Numbered from the stretch's first letter, positions 8,723 through 18,078 are shown. The stretch is DNA of 64,000 bases from Betaproteobacteria bacterium (GCA_016716425.1 JADJWJ010000001.1:1-64000); one strand, 5' to 3'. Notes: a model not told the origin generated them from the letters alone. Numbers and translations are program-made.

Positions 8723-10891
8723 ATGTCCAACCACATCAGGAAATCGATTCAATTCGGCCAGCACACGCTGACGCTGGAAACCGGCGAGATCGCGCGCCAG
8801 GCCGGAGGCGCCGTCCTGGCGAGCCTCGGCGACTCCGTCGTCCTCGTCACCTGCGTTGCCGCGAAAACGGCCAAGCCGGGGCAGGACTTCTTTCCGATGA
8901 CGGTCGACTACCAGGAAAAGACCTACGCGGCGGGCAAGATCCCCGGCGGCTTTTTCAAGCGGGAAGGTCGTCCGTCGGAGAAGGAGATCCTCACCTGCCG
9001 CCTGATCGACCGGCCGCTGCGGCCGCTGTTCCCGGACGGTTTCTACAACGAAGTGCAGATCGTCGCCACCGTGATGTCGGTGGACCCCGAGATCGATCCG
9101 GACATTCCGGCGATGATCGGCGCCTCTGCCGCGGTCGCGCTTTCCGGCATCCCGCTGGCCACGCCGATCGCCGCCGCGCGCGTCGGCTACGTCAACGGCC
9201 AGTACGTCCTCAACCCGACCAAGACGGAGCTGGCAACGTCGCAGCTCGACCTCGTGGTCGCCGGCACCGAAGCCGCCGTGCTGATGGTCGAGTCGGAGGC
9301 GCACGAACTGCCGGAAGAGGTGATGCTGGGGGCCGTCGTGTTCGGGCACCAGCAGCAGCAGGCGGTCATCGAGATGATTCACGCGCTGGTCGAGGAAGGC
9401 GGCAAGCCGCTGTGGGACTGGCAGCCGCCGGCGAAGGACGAGGCGCTGCTCGCCAGCGTCGCCGCCGCCGCCGAAGCCGACCTGCGCGCCGCCTACCAGA
9501 TGCGCCAGAAGCAGGCGCGCCAGCAGCGGCTGAAGGAAATCTACAAGAACGCCACCGCGGCGTGCGTCCCGGCCGACGCGTCGCCCGACGTCGCGCGCGC
9601 GGTCGGCAACATGCTGTTCGACCTCGAGGCGAAGTTGGTCCGCCAGCAGATCCTCGCCGGCGAGCCGCGCATCGACGGCCGCGACACGCGCACCGTGCGC
9701 CCGATCACGATCCGCACCGGCGTGCTGCCGCGCACGCACGGCTCGGCGCTGTTCACGCGCGGCGAGACGCAGGCGCTCGTCGTCAGCACGCTCGGCACCG
9801 CGCGCGACGAGCAGATCATCGACGCTCTGATGGGCGAGTACCGCGATCGCTTCATGTTCCACTACAACTTCCCGCCGTACGCGACGGGCGAGACCGGCCG
9901 TGTGGGTTCGCCGAAGCGCCGCGAGATCGGCCACGGCCGCCTCGCCAAGCGCGCGCTGATCGCCGTGCTGCCCACCGGCGAGGAGTTCGCGTACTCGATG
10001 CGCGTCGTGTCGGAGATCACCGAGTCGAACGGCAGCTCGTCGATGGCGTCGGTCTGCGGCGCCAGCCTCGCGCTGATGGACGCTGGCGTGCCGATCAAGG
10101 CGCCGGTGGCCGGCATCGCGATGGGCCTCATCAAGGAAGGCAACCGCTTCGCCGTGCTGACCGACATTCTCGGCGACGAGGATCACCTGGGCGACATGGA
10201 CTTCAAGGTGGCGGGCACCGACCGCGGCATCACCGCGCTGCAGATGGACATCAAGATCCAGGGCATCACGAAGGAGATCATGGCGGTCGCCCTGTCGCAG
10301 GCGCGCGAGGGCCGCATGCACATCCTGCACCTGATGCAGCAGGCGATCCCGCACGCGCGCGAGCAGATTTCGCAGCACGCGCCGCGCATGTTCACGTTCA
10401 AGATCAACCCGGAGAAGATCCGCGACGTCATCGGCAAGGGCGGCGCGGTCATCCGCGCGCTCACCGAGGAAACCGGCTGCACGATCGACATCAAGGACGA
10501 CGGCACCGTCACGATCGCGTCGGTCAACGCCGACGCGTGCGACGCCGCGCGCAAGCGCATCGAGGACATCACGGCGGAGGTCGAGGTCGGCCGCATCTAC
10601 GAGGGCCCGGTGCTGCGCCTGCTCGACTTCGGCGCGATCGTCCAGCTGCTTCCGGGCAAGGACGGCCTGCTGCACATCTCGCAGATCGCCAAGGAGCGCG
10701 TGAACCAGGTGTCCGACTACGTCAAGGAAGGCCAGATCGTCCGCGTGAAGGTGATCGAGGCGGACGAGAAGGGCCGTGTTCGCCTGTCGATGAAGGCGGC
10801 CGCGGAAGAGGATGCGGCCACGCGCAACGCCCCCGCCCCGGCGGCGGCGCCTGCGGTCGCCGAGGCGCCGCCGCTCGGCATGGCCGAATAG
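8723..10891 (+). CDS. pnp: Polyribonucleotide nucleotidyltransferase (PNPase)
   Basis: PNPase degrades RNA 3'-to-5' with phosphate. The 722-residue protein has two RNase PH domains (about 10-135 and 320-460) separated by a helical domain, then KH (IGKGGAVI near residue 569) and S1 (about 622-690) RNA-binding domains, followed by an Ala/Pro-rich tail. The second RNase PH core has the typical [11 protein letters not shown] and [18 protein letters not shown] segments. An in-frame ATG at 8672 is rejected because it sits in the leader hairpin; ATG 8723 opens the conserved N-terminus ([16 protein letters not shown]). Confidence 0.97.
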   Translation: MSNHIRKSIQFGQHTLTLETGEIARQAGGAVLASLGDSVVLVTCVAAKTAKPGQDFFPMTVDYQEKTYAAGKIPGGFFKREGRPSEKEILTCRLIDRPLRPLFPDGFYNEVQIVATVMSVDPEIDPDIPAMIGASAAVALSGIPLATPIAAARVGYVNGQYVLNPTKTELATSQLDLVVAGTEAAVLMVESEAHELPEEVMLGAVVFGHQQQQAVIEMIHALVEEGGKPLWDWQPPAKDEALLASVAAAAEADLRAAYQMRQKQARQQRLKEIYKNATAACVPADASPDVARAVGNMLFDLEAKLVRQQILAGEPRIDGRDTRTVRPITIRTGVLPRTHGSALFTRGETQALVVSTLGTARDEQIIDALMGEYRDRFMFHYNFPPYATGETGRVGSPKRREIGHGRLAKRALIAVLPTGEEFAYSMRVVSEITESNGSSSMASVCGASLALMDAGVPIKAPVAGIAMGLIKEGNRFAVLTDILGDEDHLGDMDFKVAGTDRGITALQMDIKIQGITKEIMAVALSQAREGRMHILHLMQQAIPHAREQISQHAPRMFTFKINPEKIRDVIGKGGAVIRALTEETGCTIDIKDDGTVTIASVNADACDAARKRIEDITAEVEVGRIYEGPVLRLLDFGAIVQLLPGKDGLLHISQIAKERVNQVSDYVKEGQIVRVKVIEADEKGRVRLSMKAAAEEDAATRNAPAPAAAPAVAEAPPLGMAE

Positions 10892-10913
10892 CCGGACCGC
10901 CACCGCACCACCG

Positions 10914-10939
10914 AAAGGGGCGCCCTCGGCGCCCCTTTT
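10914..10939 (+). terminator. Intrinsic terminator after pnp
   Basis: The stem AAAGGGGCGCC / GGCGCCCCTTT, with a CTC loop, ends in TTTT. It sits 22 nt after the pnp stop and separates the ribosome/RNA block from the signalling genes. Confidence 0.85.
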
Positions 10940-11060
10940 GCATTGGGCCGACAGGCGGACTTCCGGCACGGCCCGGAACTTGCTTTTTTGCCGTGGCAAC
11001 GGACCTGCCATCGGGGGCCGCCGGTCGTCCGTCCGTGCCACGCAAACGAGGCAAATCAAC

Positions 11061-12203
11061 GTGTTACTCAAGACAATGGCCTGGCGACCCGATTCGGGGT
11101 GGTCGTCGCCGTGGCCGGCCGATATGGACTCGCCGTCGACCTTCGCGGTGCTGTTCGGCGGCGGAACGGCCGCGCATTGCCGCGCCGCGGTTGCCGAGGT
11201 ATCGGCGCGACTGCCCCGGGCGATCCTGACCGGGTGCTCGACGGCCGGCGAGATCCTCGCGGACCGGGTGCAGGACGCGAGCCTCACCGTGGCGATCGCG
11301 CGCTTCGACGCCGTGACGCTGCGTGCGGCCTCGCTGCCGGTCGGCGCGGGCGCGAACGCATTCGCGGTCGGGCAGGCGCTCGGCCAGGCCCTGCACGGAC
11401 CCGGGCTGCGCGCGGTGTTCGTGCTCTCCGACGGCCTGCACGTCAACGGCAGCCGGCTCGCGGCCGGGCTGAACGACGCGGTGCCCGACGGCGTCGTGGT
11501 CACCGGCGGCCTGGCCGGCGACGGCGAACGCTTCGGCGCGACATGGGTGCTCGCCGACCGCGCGCCCGTCGAACGGCACGTGACGGCGGTGGGGTTCTAC
11601 GGCGACCGGCTGCGTGTGGGGCACGGCTGCGACACCGGGTGGTCGAGCTTCGGCCCCGAGCGCCGGATCACGTCCGCCCGTGCCAACGTCCTGCACGAGC
11701 TCGACGGCAAGCCCGCGCTCGCGCTGTACAGGAACTACCTCGGCGACCGGGCGGATGGCCTGCCGGCCACCGCGATGCTGTTTCCGCTGTCGATCCGGCG
11801 TGACGCCGACGACGAGCATCCGCTGATCCGCACGATCCTCGGCGTCGACGACGCGTCGGATTCGATGACGTTTGCCGGCGACATGCCGGAGGGCTACCTC
11901 GCCCGCCTGATGCGCACGAACACCGACCGGCTGATCCAGAGCGCCGGGCAGGCCGCCGGCGCGGCGGCCGGCCAGTTCGCCATCTCGGACGCGCCGCTGG
12001 TGCTCGCCGTGTCGTGCGTCGGGCGGCGGCTGGTGCTGGGCGAGCGCACCGACGACGAGATCGAGAGCGTCCAGGCCGCGGTGCCGCCGCGGGCCGGGCA
12101 GGTCGGGTTCTACTCGTACGGCGAGATCTCGCCGCGCCTGCCCGGCGGCGGCTGCGACCTGCACAACCAGACGATGACCGTGACCGTGCTGGACGAGGCG
12201 TAA
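11061..12203 (+). CDS. FIST-domain sensor protein (NosP-like candidate)
   Basis: A 380-residue cytoplasmic protein made of a FIST N domain (about 30-200; FAVLFGGGTA, ILTGCSTAGEIL, VVTGGLAGDGERFGATWVLAD) and a FIST C domain (about 215-360; NYLGDRADGLPATAMLFPL, the C-terminal CVGRRLVLGERTDDEIE and FYSYGEISP). FIST proteins are small-ligand sensors; the NosP subgroup binds haem and nitric oxide and is encoded next to histidine kinases or c-di-GMP enzymes. Here the next gene, 5 nt downstream, is a GGDEF-EAL protein, which fits that pattern. GTG 11061 is chosen because GAGG lies 9 nt upstream; ATG 11076 is the alternative. Haem binding is not demonstrable from sequence alone. Confidence 0.85.
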   Translation: MLLKTMAWRPDSGWSSPWPADMDSPSTFAVLFGGGTAAHCRAAVAEVSARLPRAILTGCSTAGEILADRVQDASLTVAIARFDAVTLRAASLPVGAGANAFAVGQALGQALHGPGLRAVFVLSDGLHVNGSRLAAGLNDAVPDGVVVTGGLAGDGERFGATWVLADRAPVERHVTAVGFYGDRLRVGHGCDTGWSSFGPERRITSARANVLHELDGKPALALYRNYLGDRADGLPATAMLFPLSIRRDADDEHPLIRTILGVDDASDSMTFAGDMPEGYLARLMRTNTDRLIQSAGQAAGAAAGQFAISDAPLVLAVSCVGRRLVLGERTDDEIESVQAAVPPRAGQVGFYSYGEISPRLPGGGCDLHNQTMTVTVLDEA

Positions 12204-12208
12204 CGCGC

Positions 12209-14983
12209 ATGGACGGCCTGCATCCGCTGCTCGCGCGCCAGTTGCGGCGTGCCGGCATCGGCGACCGTGAATCGGCGCCGACGGCCGCACAGTGGCGGCA
12301 GCTGCTCGACCGGGTGAGCCGGGCGTACGACGACGCCGATCAGGACCGGTACCTGCTCGAACGGTCGCAGGACCTGGCCTCGGCGGAAATGCAGGAACTC
12401 TACCGGGCCCTCGAGGCGGAGAAGGCGCAGCTCGAGTCGCGCGTGCACGAGCGCACGAAGCGGCTGGAGGCAAGCGAGGCCCACCTCGCCGAGGCGCAGC
12501 GGATCGCGCGGCTGGGCAGCTGGAGCTACGTGCCGCAGACCGGCCGCAGCGAGTGGTCGGACGAGTGCTTCCGGCTGCTCGGGTTCGACGCGAGCCGCGG
12601 GGCGCCGCCTGCCACGGACGTGCTCGCGCTCGTGTATCCCGACGATCGCGAGCGCGTGCGCGCGATGCTGCGCGACGCGTACCGGCGCGGCGCGAACGGC
12701 GACACCGAGTTCAGGGTGCTGCGCGGCGACGGCGAAACCCTCTGGCTGCACGCGCTGCTCGAGACGTTCACCGACGCGGACGGGCGCGCCGTGCTGCTGC
12801 GCGGCACGCTGCGCGACATCACGCGGCAGAGGCACGCCGAAGCCGAGCGCGACCGCGCCTTGCAGCGGCTCAACACCGCGCTGCACGGGTCCGACCTCGT
12901 GCTGGTCGACGTCGACCCCGAGGGCGTGGTCTACCTGTCCGAGCGATGGAACGTGCTGCTGGGCGGCGAACCGAAGGAGACGCACACGACGTTCGAGGCG
13001 CTGATGGCGCTGACCCACGAGGACGAGCGCGAGGCGATCCTGCGCCAGTACGTGGACACGCTGACCGGCCGCAGCCGCGAGTACAACATCGAGCACCGCG
13101 TGCGCGCCCACGACGGCCGCTGGCGCTGGGTCCGCTGCCGCGGCCGGGTCGTCGAGCGCGACGCGCACGGACGGGCGAAGCGCCTGGCCGGCATCAACGA
13201 GGAAATCACGGCGCGCAAGGAATCCGAGGAGCGCCTGCGGCAGAGCGAGTCCCGCTTCCGCAGCCTGCTGGCGCTGTCGTCCGACTGGTACTGGGAGCAG
13301 GACGCCGACCTGCGCTTCACCGAGGTCTCGGGCACGGACGCCGACCGCGACCGCACCGGCATCGGGCAGTTCGTCGGGCGCGCGGGCTTCGACCGCGAGG
13401 GGCTGGCGATCGGCGAGGCCGACCTCGCGCGTCACCGAACGCTGACGGCGGCGCGGCAGCCGTTCCGCGACCTCTGCTGCAAGGTGCGCGGCGCCGACGG
13501 CGAGTGGCGCTACGTGAGCTTCGCCGGCGAGCCCGTGTTCGACCGCGATGGGCGGTTCACCGGGTACCGTGGCATCGCGCGCGACATCACGCAGTCGCGC
13601 CGCGCCGAGGAGCGGATCCGCCGGCTCGCGCACTTCGACGAACTCACCGGGCTGCCCAACCGCACGATGTTCATGCACACGCTGGCCCGCGCGCTGTCGC
13701 TCGCCCAGCGGCGCGGCAAGCAGTTCGCGCTGTTCTTCATCGACCTCGACCGGTTCAAGAACATCAACGACAGCCTGGGCCACGAGGCCGGCGACCGGCT
13801 GCTGCAGGACGTGGCGCGGCGGCTGCGCCAGCACCTGCGCGAGAGCGACACCGTGGCCCGCCTGGGCGGCGACGAGTTCGTCGTGCTGGTCGAGGACAGC
13901 GCCGACCCGCGCGAGCTGAACGCGATCGCGCAGAACATCCTCAACGCCGTCGGCCGGCCGTACCTGCTGGCCGGACGCGAGTACCACGTCACCGGCAGCA
14001 TCGGGATCAGCGCGTTCCCGGACGACGGGCTGGATCCGGCGACGCTGCTCAAGAACGCCGACATCGCGATGTATCTCGCGAAGGACAGCGGCAAGAACAA
14101 CTTCCAGTTCTACTCGGCGCAGCAGAACGCGCACTCGTTCGAGCGGCTCGCGCTCGAGTCGTCGTTGCGGCACGCGCTCGGCCGCGAGGAGTTCGTGCTG
14201 CACTACCAGCCGAAGGTCGACATCGCGTCCGGCGCCATCGTCGGCGTCGAGGCGCTGCTGCGCTGGCGGCACCCCGACCTCGCCATGGTCGGCCCCAACC
14301 AGTTCATCCCGCTGGCCGAGGAGACGGGCCTCATCGTGCCGATCGGCCGGTGGGTGCTGCGCACGGCGTGCCAGCAGGCGGCGACGTGGCAGCGCGACGG
14401 CATGCCGCGGCTCTCCGTGGCCGTCAACCTGTCGGCGCGGCAGTTCTCCGACGACGCGCTGATCGACGACATCCGCGCGGCGCTGGAGGAGGCGACGCTG
14501 CCGGCAGATCGCCTCGAGCTCGAGGTCACCGAGAGCATGGTGATGCAGAATCCGGACCGCGCGGTCGCGACGCTCGCGCGTCTGCGGGCGATGGGCATCG
14601 CCGTGTCCATCGACGACTTCGGGACCGGGTACTCATCGCTCGGATACCTGAAGCGCTTCCCGATCGACAACGTCAAGATCGACCGCTCGTTCATCAAGGA
14701 CCTGCCGCACGACACCGACGACGCCGCGATCACCCGCGCCGTGATCGCGATGGCGCGCAGCCTGCGCATGCGCGTGATCGCCGAGGGCGTGGAGACGCGC
14801 GAGCAGCTCGCCTTCCTGCGCGAGCACGCGTGCGACGAGTGCCAGGGCTACTACCTCTCCCGTCCGCTGCCGGCGGCGGAGTTCGCGCTGCTGCTGCGGA
14901 CGTGGCAGTGCGACGAGGTGGCGCCGGACCGGGGAAGCGTGCGGCGCGGGTTCGTGCCGATGGTCATCGGCGGCAAGGGGTAG
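12209..14983 (+). CDS. PAS-GGDEF-EAL c-di-GMP synthase/phosphodiesterase
   Basis: A 924-residue soluble protein. The N-terminal HPLLARQLRRAG stretch plus a coiled coil (about 45-90) is typical, from memory, of kinases and cyclases partnered with FIST proteins. Three PAS domains follow (about 88-205, 215-335, 345-465). The GGDEF domain has an intact LGGDEF motif near residue 553 (diguanylate cyclase), and the EAL domain has EALLRW near 680 plus DDFGTGYSSL and an intact EGVET segment (phosphodiesterase). Both activities are therefore possible; the net one cannot be predicted. No membrane segment is visible. The gene sits 5 nt after the FIST gene, so the FIST protein is the likely signal partner. 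Confidence 0.92.
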   Translation: MDGLHPLLARQLRRAGIGDRESAPTAAQWRQLLDRVSRAYDDADQDRYLLERSQDLASAEMQELYRALEAEKAQLESRVHERTKRLEASEAHLAEAQRIARLGSWSYVPQTGRSEWSDECFRLLGFDASRGAPPATDVLALVYPDDRERVRAMLRDAYRRGANGDTEFRVLRGDGETLWLHALLETFTDADGRAVLLRGTLRDITRQRHAEAERDRALQRLNTALHGSDLVLVDVDPEGVVYLSERWNVLLGGEPKETHTTFEALMALTHEDEREAILRQYVDTLTGRSREYNIEHRVRAHDGRWRWVRCRGRVVERDAHGRAKRLAGINEEITARKESEERLRQSESRFRSLLALSSDWYWEQDADLRFTEVSGTDADRDRTGIGQFVGRAGFDREGLAIGEADLARHRTLTAARQPFRDLCCKVRGADGEWRYVSFAGEPVFDRDGRFTGYRGIARDITQSRRAEERIRRLAHFDELTGLPNRTMFMHTLARALSLAQRRGKQFALFFIDLDRFKNINDSLGHEAGDRLLQDVARRLRQHLRESDTVARLGGDEFVVLVEDSADPRELNAIAQNILNAVGRPYLLAGREYHVTGSIGISAFPDDGLDPATLLKNADIAMYLAKDSGKNNFQFYSAQQNAHSFERLALESSLRHALGREEFVLHYQPKVDIASGAIVGVEALLRWRHPDLAMVGPNQFIPLAEETGLIVPIGRWVLRTACQQAATWQRDGMPRLSVAVNLSARQFSDDALIDDIRAALEEATLPADRLELEVTESMVMQNPDRAVATLARLRAMGIAVSIDDFGTGYSSLGYLKRFPIDNVKIDRSFIKDLPHDTDDAAITRAVIAMARSLRMRVIAEGVETREQLAFLREHACDECQGYYLSRPLPAAEFALLLRTWQCDEVAPDRGSVRRGFVPMVIGGKG

Positions 14984-15018
14984 GAACGGCGCGGCCGGCG
15001 GCCCGCCGGCAGCCGCGG

Positions 15019-15069
15019 GAAACCGGGGAAACCGAGCCAGGCTCGGTTCGGCGAGCCTGGTCCGGTTTC
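15019..15069. terminator. Convergent-gene hairpin region, probable bidirectional terminator
   Basis: Between two convergent stop codons, nested complementary segments occur: GAAACCGG (15019-15026) with CCGGTTTC (15062-15069) outside; inside, either ACCGAGC/GCTCGGT (15031-15037/15041-15047) or CCAGGCTC/GAGCCTGG (15038-15045/15053-15060). The two inner stems exclude each other. No long T-tract follows. Confidence 0.55.
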
Positions 15070-15079
15070 GGCGCAGGCG

Positions 15080-15823
15080 CTACCTGTCGTCGCCGGTGAA
15101 GCGAGTGCCGACGATGATCGACGCACCGCTCACCAGCGCCGTCGAGCCCCGGACGCCGGCACGGATCGTGATCGGGCTGCCGAAGAAGCTCTTCGCCTGC
15201 GCCTCGGTAAGCCCGTAGGTTGCGATCAGCGTCGACTTGCTGATCATGCCTTCGATGCAGGTGCGCGTTGCCTGGGTCGAGTGAACGTGCGTCGCGCCCG
15301 CCGCCAGCGTTTGCACGTCGCGCACGGACGGCAGCCCGACGATGTCGATGCCGCCGCCGAACGGCAAGCCGGTGACCGGGTTGATCAGCGCGGGATTGGC
15401 GAGCACGCTGCTCTCGACGCGAAAGGTCGCCCACAGCCGGAACTGCGCCTGGGCGCTGGCGGCACTCGCGTTGTGGAAACCGTACGTTACGAGCGGCGTC
15501 GCCCAGTGGCAGATCAGCGTGCCCGTGCTGTTGCCGGGCAGCGTGATGCGACCGAGGTCCGGAAATTCGAAACTGGTGACGCCGGTGTCCGCGGGCAGCG
15601 TCAGGCAGCGGTCGTCCGGCCCCAGCGTGCCGACGTTGGCCGGCGTGCAATCGTCGGCAAGGATCACCTGGCCCGTCTGCACGAGTCCGATCCACACGAC
15701 CTTCTTGCCGAAGGAGTCGGCGTCGCCGACTTCGGCATCGGTAGGCTTGGCGGCCGTGGCCGCCGTGGACACTGCAACGCACGTCGCGAACGTGGCGAAC
15801 GCAAGGAACCGGCGCTGGAACAT
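15080..15823 (-). CDS. Secreted protein of unknown function
   Basis: A 247-residue protein with a clear Sec signal peptide (hydrophobic run ending at about residue 24, ...VSTAATAAKP). The mature part begins with EVGDADSFGKKVVWIGL, is rich in Thr, Gly and Val, and has two Cys in DDCTPANVG/DDRCLTLP spacing and others further on, suggesting a beta-rich periplasmic or extracellular fold. I do not recognise a named family. TGGAGG lies 9 nt before the ATG. It stands alone: convergent with the upstream signalling gene, and 155 nt from the SIMPL gene on its other side. Confidence 0.75.
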   Translation of the reverse strand: MFQRRFLAFATFATCVAVSTAATAAKPTDAEVGDADSFGKKVVWIGLVQTGQVILADDCTPANVGTLGPDDRCLTLPADTGVTSFEFPDLGRITLPGNSTGTLICHWATPLVTYGFHNASAASAQAQFRLWATFRVESSVLANPALINPVTGLPFGGGIDIVGLPSVRDVQTLAAGATHVHSTQATRTCIEGMISKSTLIATYGLTEAQAKSFFGSPITIRAGVRGSTALVSGASIIVGTRFTGDDR

Positions 15824-15978
15824 GGGGGCAACCTCCAGGTGGCGGGCCGGGCGCGCGGTCGGCGTTCGGCATCCGGCGCGAGGATGACACCGGCGGAGCG
15901 TCTCGGGAAGGCCCCGACGCCGGTCCGTTCACCGGCGGCCGGCGGACGTGCCGGACGTCCCGCGACTTCCACCCGGCG

Positions 15979-16710
15979 TCATCGCGAGCCGGGCCGCTGC
16001 GACTCCAGCACCGCCTCGCCGACGACCGTCACCGTGACGTCCGTGTCGCCGCCTTCGACGCTCACGGGCGGCGCACCGGCTGCCATCGGCGCCGCGGCGG
16101 CGCGGTACATCGGCCGCGGCGGCGGCGCGTAGTCGCCGGTCTGGATCGTGACCTTGCCCGCGCGCCAGTTGTCGTAGCCGAACCCGCGCGCGGCGTTCTG
16201 CGCGCGGGCCTGCCACGACTTGATCGCCTGCTGGGTTAGCGCGTCCTCCGCCTTGCGGCGCGAATCCGGGCTGACGGAGAAATTCATCCCGGTCAGCAGC
16301 AGCGCATCGTCGGCCTGCAGCCGCGTCACGAGCGCCGCGATGGCCGCGAAGTCCGCGCCCTGCAGCGTCAGCGTCTGCGCGACCCGCCAGCGCGCGGGCT
16401 GGTTCTTGTCGGTGATCTGGTACGACGAGTAGCCGGATGTCGCGACGTCGACGCCGGCCACGGCCTTCGCGCGCGCCAGCGCCCTCGCCATCTTCGCATT
16501 GACGTCCGCCGCGGCGCGGACGGGATCGGGATTGTCCGCCTCGGCGCGCAGCCACGCGTGCATGCGGTCGTTGACCACGCTGGCGGTGGCCGCGGCGCTC
16601 AGCGTGACGACGGGGGCCGCCGGCAGGGCGGGATCGGCGGCCAGCGCGTGCGAGCCGACCGTGGCGGCGGCGAAGGCGACGGCAATGGCGAGCAGCGCGC
16701 GCAACGTCAT
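15979..16710 (-). CDS. Periplasmic SIMPL-domain (DUF541) protein
   Basis: A 243-residue protein with a Sec signal peptide (cleavage near residue 24, ALAAD). The mature part fits the SIMPL/DUF541 family: an early VVTLSAAATASV strand, a long helix with AKMARALARAKAVAGV, the core TSGYSSYQITDK, and the C-terminal TVTVVGEAVLE strand. Family members (for example E. coli YggE) are periplasmic or outer-membrane-linked and connected to oxidative stress, but the mechanism is unknown. AAGGAG lies 7 nt before the ATG, which overlaps the nudB stop by 4 nt, so the pair is translationally coupled. Confidence 0.85.
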   Translation of the reverse strand: MTLRALLAIAVAFAAATVGSHALAADPALPAAPVVTLSAAATASVVNDRMHAWLRAEADNPDPVRAAADVNAKMARALARAKAVAGVDVATSGYSSYQITDKNQPARWRVAQTLTLQGADFAAIAALVTRLQADDALLLTGMNFSVSPDSRRKAEDALTQQAIKSWQARAQNAARGFGYDNWRAGKVTIQTGDYAPPPRPMYRAAAAPMAAGAPPVSVEGGDTDVTVTVVGEAVLESQRPGSR

Positions 16711-17171
16711 GCGGAACTCCTTGTGGCAGCGCGCGCACGCTCGGGAAGCGCCTCGATCGCCGCGCGATTGGTCCAGGAAAAGCACTTGGCCGCGGCATCG
16801 CGCCACGGCAGCCAGAGGTGGGTGAGGTGCTCGCGCGGCGCGAGCGCCACCGGCACCGGCGCCGGCACGCGCAGGCCGAACACGTGCTCGGCGTTGTGCG
16901 TCGTGCCGGGCGGATAGCGCCACGCCCACTGCGGATAGATCTCGAAGTCGCTGTGCATCTGCCAATCCTCGACGCCGCCGTACGCGGCCGCATCGATGCC
17001 GGTCTCCTCGCGCAGCTCGCGCGTCGCCGTCGCCACCAGCGCCTCGCCCGGCTCCTGGCTGCCGGTCACCGACTGCCAGTGGTCCGGGAAGTCGGCACGC
17101 TCGATCAGCAGCACGTCGAGCTGCGGCGTGTAGACGACGACGAGCGCGGATACCGGGATCTTGTAACGCAT
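16707..17171 (-). CDS. nudB: Dihydroneopterin triphosphate diphosphatase NudB
   Basis: NudB removes pyrophosphate from dihydroneopterin triphosphate in folate synthesis. The 154-residue protein starts MRYKIPVSALVVVYTP and carries a full Nudix box, G(x5)E(x7)REL(x)EE(x)GI, read as GSQEPGEALVATATRELREE then TGI. The following EIYPQWAWRYPPG segment is characteristic of NudB. It lies in the same transcription direction as aspS, a common betaproteobacterial arrangement, with the RNase/barstar pair inserted between them. Confidence 0.92.
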   Translation of the reverse strand: MRYKIPVSALVVVYTPQLDVLLIERADFPDHWQSVTGSQEPGEALVATATRELREETGIDAAAYGGVEDWQMHSDFEIYPQWAWRYPPGTTHNAEHVFGLRVPAPVPVALAPREHLTHLWLPWRDAAAKCFSWTNRAAIEALPERARAATRSSA

Positions 17172-17197
17172 CGTGGTCTCGAACGGGGTCGACTTCG

Positions 17198-17261
17198 TTC
17201 ACAAAAAGGCGCAGAGACGCCGGGACGGCAGAAACGAGCTCTCTCTGCGCCTCATTGTGAG
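17198..17261 (-). repeat. Intergenic palindromic repeat, copy 4 (barstar-nudB)
   Basis: Left arm TTCACAAAAAGGCGCAGAGA followed by CGC, right arm CTCTCTCTGCGCCTCATTGT followed by GA. It lies between the barstar stop and the nudB start, which are on the same strand. Confidence 0.85.
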
Positions 17262-17269
17262 AACAGTCG

Positions 17270-17659
17270 TCAGGCGGTGAACACCCAGAACGCCACGTGC
17301 CGCTCCTTCCAGAACTCGCACGCCTCGGCGAAGATGTCCTCGAGCATCGCCCAGTCGCTCGGGTGGTCGCGGCGAAACGCGCCGCCGCCCGCGAAGAGGA
17401 TCACGCGGCCGCCCTTGCCCAGCCAGTCGCGGTCCTCCAGCACGTCGGCCAGCGCGTCCCAGTTGTGGCCGAAGTGGTCGGGCAGCTTGAGCGCACGGTC
17501 GAGTTCCGCGAAGAGGCCCGCGCGGTCCTTCGCCTGCGCGAGATCGGCGCTCGCGTACTTGAGGTGCGCGTGCGCCGCCGCGGCCTTCAGCGGCTCCGCC
17601 GGACCGGTCCACGGGTGGACGCCCGCCTCGTCGACTGCGGCAAGATCGGGAGCCTTCAT
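17270..17659 (-). CDS. Barstar-family ribonuclease inhibitor
   Basis: A 129-residue cytoplasmic protein of the barstar fold: the region ALKLPDHFGHNWDALADVLEDRDWL is the family signature (helix with the Asn-Trp-Asp-Ala-Leu-x-Asp motif whose acidic residues plug the RNase active site). Its ATG overlaps the TGA of the upstream secreted RNase gene by 4 nt, which points to a cognate inhibitor that protects the cytoplasm. GAGGA lies about 9 nt before this ATG, so a longer frame starting at 17707 is rejected. Confidence 0.9.
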   Translation of the reverse strand: MKAPDLAAVDEAGVHPWTGPAEPLKAAAAHAHLKYASADLAQAKDRAGLFAELDRALKLPDHFGHNWDALADVLEDRDWLGKGGRVILFAGGGAFRRDHPSDWAMLEDIFAEACEFWKERHVAFWVFTA

Positions 17660-18045
17660 TCGCGGATCCTCGCAAAGGACTGGTAGTGGTCGGCCGTGTA
17701 CCAGCACGCGGACGGCGCCGTCGGCTTGCCGGCGCAGACGATCCGGCGCGCGCCGCGGTTCCTGACCCCGGGCGTTGCCACCGTGTACTCGCGGTAGTGA
17801 CCGCGCGGCTCCCTGGGCAGTAGACCCTCGCGGTTGCCGAACACGACGCCGTCGCGCTCGTAGCGGAACGGGCCCCCGGCGCGGATCAGCACGAGGACCT
17901 CGCGCGCTTCCTGCGGCAGGTCGGCGGCCGCGATGGCCGGCAGCGCGTCCGGGGTGCCGCGCGCCGCCGCCTCCGGCGCGCCGGCGAGCGCCGCCGCCAG
18001 CGCGAGGCCGGCCGCGGCGTGGAGGAGGGCGCGCATGCGGTGCAT
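17656..18045 (-). CDS. Secreted guanyl-specific ribonuclease (RNase Sa/barnase family)
   Basis: A 129-residue protein with a Sec signal peptide (cleavage near residue 28). The mature domain contains YERDGVVFGNREGLLP, then HYREYTVATPG, RNRGARRIV and YTADHYQSFARI. By alignment to RNase Sa (Glu54, Arg65, Arg69, His85) the catalytic residues Glu86, Arg97, Arg101 and His120 are all present. It should cleave single-stranded RNA 3' of guanosine outside the cytoplasm. The downstream overlapping barstar gene supplies the inhibitor. The pair sits between aspS and nudB. Confidence 0.9.
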   Translation of the reverse strand: MHRMRALLHAAAGLALAAALAGAPEAAARGTPDALPAIAAADLPQEAREVLVLIRAGGPFRYERDGVVFGNREGLLPREPRGHYREYTVATPGVRNRGARRIVCAGKPTAPSACWYTADHYQSFARIRE

Positions 18046-18078
18046 GCGCGCCAGTTTACTGCAACGGCACGGCGCCGA

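Noticed and set aside
17660..17707. Longer barstar start at 17707
   Set aside because: It would overlap the RNase gene by about 50 nt; the ATG at 17659 has a good Shine-Dalgarno and starts the conserved domain.
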